Source of the DNA: Candidatus Sifarchaeum subterraneum
GTDB lineage: Archaea > Asgardarchaeota > Sifarchaeia > Sifarchaeales > Sifarchaeaceae
Assembly (NCBI GenBank): GCA_016292335.1
Contig: JAECRX010000203.1
Location: forward strand, 1-8,286
DNA length: 8,286 bases
Reading direction: 5' to 3'
Each line of letters opens with the position of its first letter. Positions within the stretch are counted from its first letter, which is position 1. The notes under the pieces are model-generated. The model was not told the DNA's origin and ran no database searches. It saw only the letters and a list, made by a program, of their open reading frames with translations. Positions 1-7,278 of the stretch are shown piece after piece. Made by a program: the position numbers and the translations under genes.

Positions 1-1875
1 CGGAGAGGATGTCAAATAACACCATTCTTTGAATTGTTCTCTATTGAATTTGAAAATTTCAATACCTTCATTTTCGTAGACCTTTTTTAAAAACGGATAA
101 GTATCGGAAATATTTCCTAATCGCCCATAATATTTTTCCTCATATCCAAAATAGATAAAGTCTAATCTATAATTTAGTAGTTTTATTAGATTGGTTTTGT
201 TATATTGAGCTAGTATTTCAGTTCTTGTTATATTGACGAAAGTATCAGTTCTCATTACTCTAATGTACTCTACAGATACATTATAGAATTTTAACATCAG
301 CAATGAGCGCTCATTTATTTCAGCGTTGGATCCTATACTCATATAATCTGTTATGAAGGAGTTATCATGCGTGCGAATTGCAATATGATAAGCAGTATTT
401 ATCCAGGACATTATTACACTGTCAGTTGGTGTATTTTTGTTCAACCAGTCGAATGCAACATATTCTTGATCATTAATATGTGGTCTCCATAAAAATTCAT
501 AGGAGTGATAGACTAAAGCCTCAGAACTTATAAATAACGCGATTACAAATAAAAAGGGTATTTCTCCCCTAATAATAATTTTTCTGAAAAATTTGTTTTT
601 GATAAACACTCCATTTTTGATGTATGCTAAAAATTCAATGAGACCATGTGAAAATATTATCGAATTTAAAAATGAAAAATGAAGAAACCAGTGCCATGGT
701 TGAGAAATATAATTCAAATTGAACAATAGGTATAGGAAAATATTAACATTAATACAAAGATACGTTGCTGTTAAAATCGATATTATGAAAAAAAAGGCAT
801 TTTTCTGTTTTTTTGCTAGTGAAAGTATTCCCACGATCATAAAGTACGCTGTAGGTGTCCTAAAGAGATCCTTGAATGATTTATAGTTTAGTTTAAAAAA
901 GTGAGAAAATGAAAAGGGTGTAAAAACTCTATCAGCCACTTCTAAAGCAGTTGGATATGTTAAAAGATAGTACATATTTATCCAATAAATTATTGACATG
1001 ATTCCCCCGATTAAGGCAACGATTCCGAGCCTTCTGATGCCATTAAAATCTTTTTTTACAAATAATAAAAGAAAAAACATCATGCAAATAAGGATAGCTA
1101 GAGCCACATGATAGAAATATGAATAAAATAATAACCCGAAAAAATACCCCGCAAAGATTGATCGGATGTTTCTATCCGATTGAGTTGAGTCATCACTTAG
1201 AGTTTTGTATATGAAAATCAAAAAACTTACAAAGAAAATCATTGAGGCATTCAAATGGGGAATTCTTTCAAGAAAAAGACTCCCTTTCGATACTACAAAG
1301 GCTCTGTCATTCGGAAAGAAGGTAATGAAACTATTTTTAACGTTTTGATAGGTGAAAGAAGTCAGAAATAGAAGAGAAATTAAGAAATTTATCGCTTTTA
1401 CCCCACCTTTCCAATCTGGACCTGAATCGGTTCCGTAGAAGGGAGTCATAGTAGCGACTAAGGAAAGACCAAGTAATGCTGTTTTTTTATTTTTAGTCAC
1501 AATGAAAATGAAATAGTAAATGATTATACTTGTAAGAAACACATCTATGAATCTAAACATTATAAGCGAACCAATCATTCTTCCAGTTAAAATAGCTGTT
1601 AAACCAATCATGTATTCGCTTACAAACGGCATAATCCATGGTTTATTTTGATATTCATATGCCAACCCCTCTGAAATAATTAAATGACCATCTTGGGCTT
1701 CTCCAGATTTTGCTGCAAATCGATGTTCATCCCAATTTTCCAAATAGGGGGTATATTTTAGAGAATATTGATACAACCCTATGAAGTCAGGCATAGAATA
1801 AAATATGCTTATAAATACTACAAGAAGAAGCGCTTTTCTATCCAATATCCTTTTGTTTAATTTTCTGTAGATCAA
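1..1875 (-). CDS. Large multi-pass membrane protein, probable GT-C-type glycosyltransferase (C-terminus cut by window edge)
   Basis: One uninterrupted frame of 625 codons runs from a TTG at 1875 to the left edge without a stop. An in-frame TAA lies upstream near 1915, and no in-frame ATG occurs before codon 28, which is already inside the first hydrophobic segment. TTG with GGGAG nine bases upstream is therefore the best start. A first membrane segment lies near residues 14-35. It is followed by an outward loop with the acidic motif WDEHR (48-52), the position where GT-C enzymes carry catalytic or metal-binding acids. Many hydrophobic stretches follow up to about 455, then a soluble C-terminal domain. 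That domain contains WLNKNTPTDSVIMSW (477-491) and ends in a pattern like LKKVYENEGIEIFKF, typical near the end of such proteins, so few residues are probably missing. Inferred role: sugar transfer from a lipid-phosphate donor on the outer membrane face. The precise family and substrate are not recognised. It lies 116 bases downstream of another GT-C gene and may be cotranscribed with it. Confidence 0.8.
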   Translation of the reverse strand, partial: MIYRKLNKRILDRKALLLVVFISIFYSMPDFIGLYQYSLKYTPYLENWDEHRFAAKSGEAQDGHLIISEGLAYEYQNKPWIMPFVSEYMIGLTAILTGRMIGSLIMFRFIDVFLTSIIIYYFIFIVTKNKKTALLGLSLVATMTPFYGTDSGPDWKGGVKAINFLISLLFLTSFTYQNVKNSFITFFPNDRAFVVSKGSLFLERIPHLNASMIFFVSFLIFIYKTLSDDSTQSDRNIRSIFAGYFFGLLFYSYFYHVALAILICMMFFLLLFVKKDFNGIRRLGIVALIGGIMSIIYWINMYYLLTYPTALEVADRVFTPFSFSHFFKLNYKSFKDLFRTPTAYFMIVGILSLAKKQKNAFFFIISILTATYLCINVNIFLYLLFNLNYISQPWHWFLHFSFLNSIIFSHGLIEFLAYIKNGVFIKNKFFRKIIIRGEIPFLFVIALFISSEALVYHSYEFLWRPHINDQEYVAFDWLNKNTPTDSVIMSWINTAYHIAIRTHDNSFITDYMSIGSNAEINERSLLMLKFYNVSVEYIRVMRTDTFVNITRTEILAQYNKTNLIKLLNYRLDFIYFGYEEKYYGRLGNISDTYPFLKKVYENEGIEIFKFNREQFKEWCYLTSSP

Positions 1876-1884
1876 TCGACGATT

Positions 1885-1889
1885 CTCCC
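1885..1889 (-). promoter_or_regulatory. Ribosome binding site deciding a TTG start
   Basis: Read on the minus strand this is GGGAG, nine bases before TTG at 1875. It partly matches the anti-Shine-Dalgarno sequence and is the main reason to start the gene at this TTG. A nearby ATG at about 1893-1895 (minus strand) is in another frame and runs into TAG two codons later. Confidence 0.45.
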
Positions 1890-1991
1890 GCTCTATTCCA
1901 TAATCTATCTTTATTTAACTTTAACCAAATTAGGCTACCTGATTTTATTTTCAACAAAAATAGAAAATATTTTATTTATTTTATTCTTCTG

Positions 1992-3407
1992 TCACAATTT
2001 CATGTATATTTCTATTTTTAGGTCTGCCACGCCCCATTCTTTTAGAATTACGAATTGTGAAGAATCCATAAGTGTATTTCTCGTCTTTTCATCGCTAAAT
2101 TCGTTTTCCCACACGATAATTGAACCTTTGGGAATATTTTTCTTAATTTCTGATAATCCATGAACATTTTCTGCATAAAGATCGATTTCGGCGTAGTAGA
2201 TAATCATAAGATGATTAATGTATATATTTCCATCGGAATTATGTTTTTGGATCCATAATCCCGCTTCTTTTGCTATCTGGTCCTTTGGAGACAATTTTAA
2301 AGGTCTGACATCACCTTTTCCTGGCAGAGTTGAGTAGGAGAAACACAGTATGATCGCTTGAGAAATTAAAATGTAATAAAAAAAATCAGACAATTTAAGG
2401 TGATAAATAAGCTTAATTTCAGTATTTATTGTTTCAAAGAATTTTTGTAGTCCAATTGATGAATATACACCAAAAAAAGGAATTATTGGCATCATATACC
2501 TTAGAAAACCTGCACTACCAAGTAATCCAAACTGCCAAGTGACAGAGTGAAATAAAATGAATACAATTACGCTAATATTCAAAAATTGAAACTCTCTATT
2601 TTTCAATTGGTAGAAAAAACCAATTTGAAAAATGATGTAAGAGATTGGGCCTAAAATCCGGATTAAATTCAGGACATAAAAGAATATTGATCCGTGTACA
2701 TAAACATTGTGAAGGTATTGATAATACCACGTTTCAGTTATAAGAAAAAATGGCTTTCCAGTATCAATATAACCTAAAATATTCCAAAGGAGTGGAATTG
2801 ACGCCAATATCACGAAAATTTCCGCTTTAAGATGCTTTGGAGATAAAAAGAATAATATTGGAAAAAAAATGAATGCCATATAATTCGTCATGCAACTAAG
2901 AGATAATAGAAATGCAGACAATTTGAACCGATGGGAATAGTAGAAGTAAGTAGCTAAAATCAGCAGGAGCGAAAATAATGGTTCTGTCAAAGCAGAAAAA
3001 GCGTAAAAAGTAAAAAGCGGAGCAAAAGCTGTAAAAACTATTGTGGATAAAGCAAATTTTTTTGGTATCCCTATTTTTTTGGATAATAGATAAGTGAAAT
3101 AACAACAAGAACTAGAAAATATTGCGTTCATGATTCTTACAGAATTTATACCCATCCCTGTTAGTTGAATCATTATGAACGATAAGATAGTGAAAATTGG
3201 CTTTGGCCATGTTTCCACAAGATTTGTGGGATTGTGTAAGATTTCATACTTAGAAATGAAATAGTGGCGATATTCGTCGTATTCTGATACTCCCTCTGAA
3301 AACCAAGCGAAAAGAATAAAGAGAATCATTATAATGAAAATTGCTATTAAAGCCAAGCCATCTTCCCTTACTAATTTAGAGGTTAATTTTCCTCTTTTAA
3401 AGGTCAA
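1992..3407 (-). CDS. Polytopic membrane glycosyltransferase, ArnT/PMT-like (GT-C superfamily)
   Basis: A 471-residue protein starting at TTG, with a strong AGGTGA site seven bases upstream. Its architecture is that of GT-C enzymes that use lipid-phosphate sugars. There is a basic N-terminus, a membrane segment at about 18-36, and an outward loop with YDEYRHY (43-49) carrying the acidic pair D44/E45. Further membrane segments include SALTEPLFSLLL (138-149), whose TE-then-hydrophobic pattern is common in ArnT/PMT-like proteins. LRYMMPIIP (302-310) fits the conserved RY-x-x-P motif of the last membrane helices. From about 365 a soluble tail follows, with a helix around EAGLWIQKHN (381-390) and strands such as GNIYINHL. 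Such a tail is usual in archaeal and bacterial relatives. The length is normal for the family, and no frameshift is seen. It follows the upstream GT-C gene after 16 bases, so cotranscription is likely. Acceptor and sugar are unknown. The GT-C superfamily is fairly secure; specificity is not. Confidence 0.85.
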   Translation of the reverse strand: MTFKRGKLTSKLVREDGLALIAIFIIMILFILFAWFSEGVSEYDEYRHYFISKYEILHNPTNLVETWPKPIFTILSFIMIQLTGMGINSVRIMNAIFSSSCCYFTYLLSKKIGIPKKFALSTIVFTAFAPLFTFYAFSALTEPLFSLLLILATYFYYSHRFKLSAFLLSLSCMTNYMAFIFFPILFFLSPKHLKAEIFVILASIPLLWNILGYIDTGKPFFLITETWYYQYLHNVYVHGSIFFYVLNLIRILGPISYIIFQIGFFYQLKNREFQFLNISVIVFILFHSVTWQFGLLGSAGFLRYMMPIIPFFGVYSSIGLQKFFETINTEIKLIYHLKLSDFFYYILISQAIILCFSYSTLPGKGDVRPLKLSPKDQIAKEAGLWIQKHNSDGNIYINHLMIIYYAEIDLYAENVHGLSEIKKNIPKGSIIVWENEFSDEKTRNTLMDSSQFVILKEWGVADLKIEIYMKL

Positions 3408-3414
3408 CTTCTGT

Positions 3415-3420
3415 TCACCT
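3415..3420 (-). promoter_or_regulatory. Strong Shine-Dalgarno site for a TTG start
   Basis: Minus-strand AGGTGA, seven bases before TTG at 3407 and four bases beyond the TAA of the preceding gene. It is the clearest ribosome binding site in the window. It fixes the non-ATG start of the 471-residue glycosyltransferase and supports translation from a shared transcript with the gene upstream. Confidence 0.75.
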
Positions 3421-3423
3421 AAA

Positions 3424-4719
3424 TTAGAGTAAGTTATGTATGTTTTTAATTTCTTCCTCTCTTCCTCTCAGTGTAATTTGGCGGTAAATTAGCATAACAT
3501 AGTAATACGACAATGTTAAAAAGAATGTTAGAGCTGCAAATCCAAGTGTATAATGGTTCACGATTGGTTGAAGATATTCAGCCATTTTTAGGGAAATATA
3601 TGTTAGAGATGGTTCACCATACCAAGAGAAATATTCCCAAATACCATTATAGAAGAATGGATGAGATATCGGAATAACTGTGATTAATAATCCCCATTTA
3701 TTTTTATTTGTCCTTAAAACATCGATTATCATAAACGGTATAAAAGAAAGAGTATACTGTGTTCCAATATACCAGGAGGCTATCAAAAAAGTAGAAAAAC
3801 CCAATAAACATGCTCTATAAGGATCTATATTCCACTTTAGAACCAAAAAAGAGCAAAATAAAAGCAAAACGATCATAAGTAGAATGCTAATTTCTAAGAT
3901 CCACAAAAAATCAAAACCATATCTATAATGGAGAAATGATAAGACAAGAAAAATTCCAGAAAATTGGCCGCCTGTTACATAATGTGGAGAAGTTCTAGTC
4001 ATCCACACATTTACGAAATAATGTGTGAACTTTCCACTTATAGAAAATGGAAGACTGAAAACGATAAAGAAAAGTAACAAATAGCCAATAAATTTTAGCG
4101 TATCTTTCAGAGGATAGCTCCTTTTGATCACAAAAAATAATGGAATCAACGCAAATATTGAGTATTGTTTGGTCATAAGCGCCAGTCCAGCTAGTAAAAA
4201 ACCTTTTTCAACCTGATTTTTTTCTAACATATATACAGAGTATAATAGGAAAAACACCAAAAGAGGATCGATTTGGCCATATATGGCTGATACATAAATC
4301 GCCACTGGGTTGAAAATGTAAAGAGCCGCTGCTTTCAAACCTTTTTTATCTTTGAAGATTTTATATAAGAGGTAGCCCGTTGCTAAGTCTGCAAATATTA
4401 GAGGTATTTTTATTGTAAATTTCCAAATTGGAGTATCAGGCGAGTCTGTTAAAGGGGAAACAATTAGATAAATAAACGCACTTATGAATAGCCAAATTGG
4501 TGCTTTACCAAATTTCTGATCATAATAGTAGAAATCGGAGCCATAAGTAAGGAAATAGGTTGCATGCATCCACCAACGCAATAAATCCTCACTAGCCGAA
4601 AAAGGGGCAATCAAGAAGCGAATTATTGCCCCAAACAGGATTAAATATTTAATTAGGTGATCCTCTGGGATTCCGGAAAGACTTATTTTTAATTTTTTTA
4701 TTCCCATGAGTTGTTTCAT
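3424..4719 (-). CDS. Membrane mannosyl/glucosyltransferase-like protein (GT-C, DUF2029/ALG6-like pattern)
   Basis: A 431-residue multi-pass protein. After the first membrane segment (about 23-40) comes an outward loop with an acidic pair in SEDLLRWW (43-50). KIPLIFADLATGYLLYKI (104-121) and NPVAIYVSAIYGQIDPL (137-153) follow. The NP-x-x-I, then GQ-x-D pattern is typical of polyprenyl-phosphate-hexose-dependent GT-C enzymes and recalls the NP-x-x-I-x-I-DHGHFQYN signature of ALG6/ALG8. LALMTKQYSIFALIP (179-193) carries the K-Q pair seen in the same group. About ten membrane segments are apparent, and the tail is short and charged (GREEEIKN), without a soluble C-terminal domain. That differs from the two GT-C genes downstream. 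The start is uncertain: ATG at 4719 has no adjacent ribosome site and the next Met is at 4707; a GGTGA lies 24 bases before 4719. Likely role: adding a hexose from a lipid-phosphate donor outside the membrane. Sugar and acceptor cannot be read from sequence. Confidence 0.85.
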   Translation of the reverse strand: MKQLMGIKKLKISLSGIPEDHLIKYLILFGAIIRFLIAPFSASEDLLRWWMHATYFLTYGSDFYYYDQKFGKAPIWLFISAFIYLIVSPLTDSPDTPIWKFTIKIPLIFADLATGYLLYKIFKDKKGLKAAALYIFNPVAIYVSAIYGQIDPLLVFFLLYSVYMLEKNQVEKGFLLAGLALMTKQYSIFALIPLFFVIKRSYPLKDTLKFIGYLLLFFIVFSLPFSISGKFTHYFVNVWMTRTSPHYVTGGQFSGIFLVLSFLHYRYGFDFLWILEISILLMIVLLLFCSFLVLKWNIDPYRACLLGFSTFLIASWYIGTQYTLSFIPFMIIDVLRTNKNKWGLLITVIPISHPFFYNGIWEYFSWYGEPSLTYISLKMAEYLQPIVNHYTLGFAALTFFLTLSYYYVMLIYRQITLRGREEEIKNIHNLL

Positions 4720-4780
4720 ATATGAAGAAGGTTAAAAAAATTGTCACCCGAATAATAGCCCCGAGATTAGCAAAAATCTA

Positions 4781-4795
4781 CCTTATATTTTAGAA
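4781..4795 (-). promoter_or_regulatory. Possible internal promoter (TATA-like) before the GT-C genes
   Basis: Minus-strand CTAAAATATAAGG resembles an archaeal TATA element. A start about 25 bases downstream would give a leader of roughly 40 bases before ATG 4719. Upstream, TTGACA (4802-4807) matches a bacterial -35 box, but only 14 bases separate it from TATAAG, too short for a good sigma-70 promoter. Because the region is so AT-rich, this is a weak call. Confidence 0.25.
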
Positions 4796-4816
4796 TAAAT
4801 ATGTCAAGTTAAATCG

Positions 4817-4822
4817 AAAAAA
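4817..4822 (-). terminator. Possible oligo-T terminator after the GT4 gene
   Basis: A run of six T on the minus strand starts seven bases after the TGA of the GT4 gene. No stem-loop precedes it, so it would only fit an archaeal intrinsic terminator. Together with the TATA-like site just downstream it could split the minus-strand block into two transcription units. Confidence 0.25.
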
Positions 4823-4828
4823 CAGATT

Positions 4829-5938
4829 TCAATGGTCAGTTACCGCTTGTGTATAAATATTGATGAATTCTGAGCTCAAGTCAGAAGAAATTTGGTGAAT
4901 AATTATTTTTCTTCCTTGATCTCCAAAATCTTTTATTATAGCTGGATTAACAGTTAGATAGTATATCCTATCAGCAATAGCATAGGGGTCTCGGGGTGGT
5001 ACCAAAAATCCGTTTATTCCATCATTTATAAGAGTTGGAATCCCACCTACATTACTGGCAACAACAGGTAGCCCCGAGGCCATAGCTTCCATTATTGCTA
5101 GTCCATGTTGCTCATGAAGCGATGGAAGTACAAATATGTCTACCTGTCTGTAGAGTTTACAGATGCTATTTCGGTCAACATTTCCTAGAAACTCCACATT
5201 ACGAGAGATATCGAGTTTGTTAGCCAACCTTTTCATTTGTTTTGCATACTTTTTGTTCTTGTCTAGGCTTCCAACTAAGTATAGTTTTATTCCTGGAATT
5301 TTTGACTTTAAAATTTTTATTGAAAAAAGTAGATATTCAATTCCCTTTATAGGATGAATGTAAGCGACGGTTAATATTCTCATATTAGCAGGATCATAAT
5401 TTTTAAAATCTGGAGGGTGAAATTTTTCTATATCGATCTCGGGAGGAATAATTTTGATTTTACTTTTTTCCAGACCAAGATAATCGGCGAGCACTTTTTT
5501 AGTATACATATTACAAGTAATGATGATTTGGGACTTTTCTAAGGATTTTTTTTCAATCTTTTCAAATATTTTAGATTTTGTAAAAGAACTAGTTCTATAC
5601 TCGAGAAATCTGATACTGTGTACTGTAGTTACTATTGGAATAGGAATCATACTCATGATTTTATCAAGTAAATAAAAAGGAAAATTACTGGTTACTATGT
5701 GGTCTTCATGGAGAACATCCGATGATTTAATTATCTTTTTGATTTCAAAAAATTCGTTTTTTGAAAATCTGTTTCTTAAATGAAATAATTCTATATCTAA
5801 ATTACATGGTCTTGTTTTTCTTGTAATTACTGTAATATAATTTCCTTTTTCAGATAATTCCTTTATTAATTTATAATTGAATAGTTCTCCGCCAGTGGTT
5901 GGGGGATAAAAGGAGTCAACTAAAAAGCATATTCTCAT
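4829..5938 (-). CDS. Glycosyltransferase family 4 (GT-B fold)
   Basis: A cytosolic or peripheral enzyme expected to transfer a sugar from a nucleotide-sugar to a lipid-linked or growing glycan acceptor, with retention of configuration. The N-terminal Rossmann domain opens MRICFLVDSFYPPTTGG (numbering from this Met) with the glycine-rich acceptor loop, and carries a conserved-type His in VTTVHS. The C-terminal domain begins near residue 185 with RILTVAYIHPIKGIEYLL, where the K-G is the usual donor-phosphate-binding Lys. The EX7E pair follows in HEQHGLAIMEAMASG, then GLPVVAS and GGIPTLINDGINGFLV, both hallmark donor-site segments. The length of 369 residues is normal. The frame also has an ATG at 5947, which would add three residues (MES). 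I chose 5938 because relatives begin with MRI-type strands and GGATGG lies just upstream, while 5947 has no ribosome site. It sits 35 bases after the UPF0104-type gene, so the two are probably cotranscribed. Confidence 0.93.
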   Translation of the reverse strand: MRICFLVDSFYPPTTGGELFNYKLIKELSEKGNYITVITRKTRPCNLDIELFHLRNRFSKNEFFEIKKIIKSSDVLHEDHIVTSNFPFYLLDKIMSMIPIPIVTTVHSIRFLEYRTSSFTKSKIFEKIEKKSLEKSQIIITCNMYTKKVLADYLGLEKSKIKIIPPEIDIEKFHPPDFKNYDPANMRILTVAYIHPIKGIEYLLFSIKILKSKIPGIKLYLVGSLDKNKKYAKQMKRLANKLDISRNVEFLGNVDRNSICKLYRQVDIFVLPSLHEQHGLAIMEAMASGLPVVASNVGGIPTLINDGINGFLVPPRDPYAIADRIYYLTVNPAIIKDFGDQGRKIIIHQISSDLSSEFINIYTQAVTDH

Positions 5939-5973
5939 ACTTTCCATCCAAGAGATTTTAAAAATTGGTTATT

Positions 5974-7029
5974 TTATATCTCTTTCTTGTTTAGAAATTT
6001 AGACCAATTGACTCTTGATGATAAGTCAACGCCTTTTGCTGCTCCAATAGCACCCCCTAATGGGACATTCACTCCAGTTGTGATAAGCCGATCAATAAGT
6101 GCTACAAAAGTCGCAATTTCAGGTGGAATACCAAAAGTAGAGTATATCGCAACTTGAGTAACTTCATAAACCCCCAATCCACCAGGTATATTTGAAAGTC
6201 TACCGAGAATTGAACTAAATGCCATTACAATTAAGATTATTACCAGATCTATCGAATAGTTCACTGATTGGAAAAGAAAATATACTCTTATGGCACCGAA
6301 TATTGCCAGTAGAACAGTTAAAATGACAGAACCTACACCATTTTTTGGAGATGCTTTTAATACTTGAATCCCCTCTTTAAAAGATTCAAGAAATCTCTCG
6401 AAAAAATATTTAGTTTTACTTAACGTTTTCCTTTTATCTGATGAAGAATTGTAAACATTGAAATTGTTTTCACTAGTTTTATAAAATCGTAAAAAGAAGA
6501 AAACACCAGCAATCGCTACTATGAAAAGAATTACAAAAATAAAAATTCCTGTTTTGTATGTTTCGCTGATTTTATCGAAAAATATGTTCATTCCGATCAC
6601 AATAATTATCAAAATATAAGAGTAGTCCATAATTGTCTCAGTTACAGTGAAAGATATTGTTTGTCCAATTTTAATCCTATACATATCTTTAAGGAGAGCA
6701 GCTCTAAGAGGAATATTAAGCCTGGCAGGGGATATGTATAAGGCAAATTTCCCCATTAATTCAATTTTCACCAATTCCATGAATGGCACAGGATCTTCGA
6801 CTCCGCTATCAACTAAGAGCTTCCATCTCCATACGAAAAAGAGAAACCCAACAAAGGATAATAGCAAAGCAAGTAAGAGAAATGATATATTAAATTCTGA
6901 TATTTTTTGAGTTATTTCAAAGACACCAGAAATCTGCAATAGTATAATCAGAATAATCAAACCAAAAATTAATGATAGAAATTTTGCTATTCTTCTATTC
7001 GGTTTTTCAGTGGTCATTTTGAGGGGCAT
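5974..7029 (-). CDS. UPF0104 / lysylphosphatidylglycerol-synthase-TM family membrane protein, possible lipid-linked sugar flippase
   Basis: A 351-residue integral membrane protein with the signature order of the LPG_synthase_TM family. These are VWRWKLL (66-72) at the end of the second membrane helix, an ISPARLNIPLRAALL segment (99-113), VTETIMDYSYI (129-139), and LSNIPGGLGVYEV (278-290) before the last helices. About eight membrane segments are apparent, with a polar 25-residue loop rich in Ser, Asn and Lys near 184-208. Family members include the membrane part of archaeal AglD-type proteins and bacterial relatives placed next to glycosyltransferases. A role in handling or flipping lipid-linked sugars is commonly proposed but rarely shown. 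Two usual family residues are altered: the common LGE is LNI, and the ER-x-x-D is ETIMD. The start is ambiguous. AAGGTGG ends one base before ATG 7029 (too close) and 13 bases before ATG 7017 (rather far). It leads the minus-strand block, just upstream of the GT4 gene. Confidence 0.85.
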   Translation of the reverse strand: MPLKMTTEKPNRRIAKFLSLIFGLIILIILLQISGVFEITQKISEFNISFLLLALLLSFVGFLFFVWRWKLLVDSGVEDPVPFMELVKIELMGKFALYISPARLNIPLRAALLKDMYRIKIGQTISFTVTETIMDYSYILIIIVIGMNIFFDKISETYKTGIFIFVILFIVAIAGVFFFLRFYKTSENNFNVYNSSSDKRKTLSKTKYFFERFLESFKEGIQVLKASPKNGVGSVILTVLLAIFGAIRVYFLFQSVNYSIDLVIILIVMAFSSILGRLSNIPGGLGVYEVTQVAIYSTFGIPPEIATFVALIDRLITTGVNVPLGGAIGAAKGVDLSSRVNWSKFLNKKEI

Positions 7030-7030
7030 A

Positions 7031-7037
7031 CCACCTT
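7031..7037 (-). promoter_or_regulatory. Shine-Dalgarno-like site with awkward spacing
   Basis: Minus-strand AAGGTGG. It matches the anti-Shine-Dalgarno sequence well but leaves one base before ATG 7029 and 13 bases before ATG 7017. Neither spacing is ideal, so the start of the UPF0104-type gene stays open between these two Met codons. Confidence 0.5.
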
Positions 7038-7112
7038 GTATTCGTTGTAAATGCGTTAAGATCTTGTTTTTAGCCCTTTTTAAGAAAACATAACTCCATT
7101 TCCAAAGTTAGA

Positions 7113-7120
7113 CATAAAAC
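7113..7120 (-). promoter_or_regulatory. Possible TATA element for the minus-strand block
   Basis: Minus-strand GTTTTATG, preceded by the purine-rich ACAAAA that could serve as a TFB-recognition element. A start about 25-28 bases downstream would give a leader of around 60 bases to ATG 7029. This is only a pattern in AT-rich sequence. Confidence 0.2.
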
Positions 7121-7182
7121 TTTTGTGATACACTAAATGAGAAGATTTCAAATTATTTTAATCTCAATCTATTTTCAGAAAA

Positions 7183-7190
7183 TTTTATTA
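7183..7190 (+). promoter_or_regulatory. Possible TATA element for the plus-strand gene
   Basis: TTTTATTA, preceded by CAGAAAA, fits a BRE-TATA arrangement. The predicted start would be near 7210-7215, giving a leader of about 65 bases before ATG 7279. The two copies of the 10-base direct repeat would then flank the start site. Support is pattern only. Confidence 0.25.
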
Positions 7191-7197
7191 AAAGATA

Positions 7198-7207
7198 GTC
7201 TGCCAGT
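7198..7207 (+). repeat. Direct repeat copy 1 (GTCTGCCAGT)
   Basis: A perfect 10-base match to the second copy at 7238-7247, exactly 40 bases away. Both are preceded by AGAT a few bases upstream. The repeat is GC-richer than its surroundings and lies in the intergenic region between the divergent UPF0104-type genes. Confidence 0.6.
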
Positions 7208-7237
7208 CCACGTGAATGTTAAAAAAAAAGAAGATCT

Positions 7238-7247
7238 GTCTGCCAGT
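7238..7247 (+). repeat. Direct repeat copy 2 (GTCTGCCAGT)
   Basis: The second perfect copy, 32 bases before ATG 7279 and so in the probable leader of the plus-strand gene. The 40-base offset is close to four helical turns, as expected for two operator half-sites on one face of the DNA. An operator role is inference. Confidence 0.6.
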
Positions 7248-7278
7248 GTAAATTTAATGACTAGAAGGAAATACCAAA

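Noticed and set aside
1964..1973. AAAATATTTT palindrome in the gap before the left-most gene
   Set aside because: Short, pure A/T palindromes are expected by chance in such AT-rich sequence. There is no GC-containing stem to make a terminator.
2896..3108. 70-codon open frame on the minus strand
   Set aside because: It lies wholly inside the 471-residue glycosyltransferase in another frame, and its peptide is low-complexity and hydrophobic.
5163..5357. 64-codon open frame on the plus strand
   Set aside because: Antisense to the conserved GT4 coding sequence; no ribosome site and no recognisable motif.
6647..6910. 87-codon open frame on the plus strand
   Set aside because: Antisense to the UPF0104-type gene, whose frame carries the family motifs. 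The peptide shows no domain.
7058..7065. AAGATCTT palindrome, with a related AGATCT at 7232-7237
   Set aside because: Only six bases are shared, and such palindromes are frequent by chance. It is not convincing as an operator pair compared with the 10-base direct repeat.
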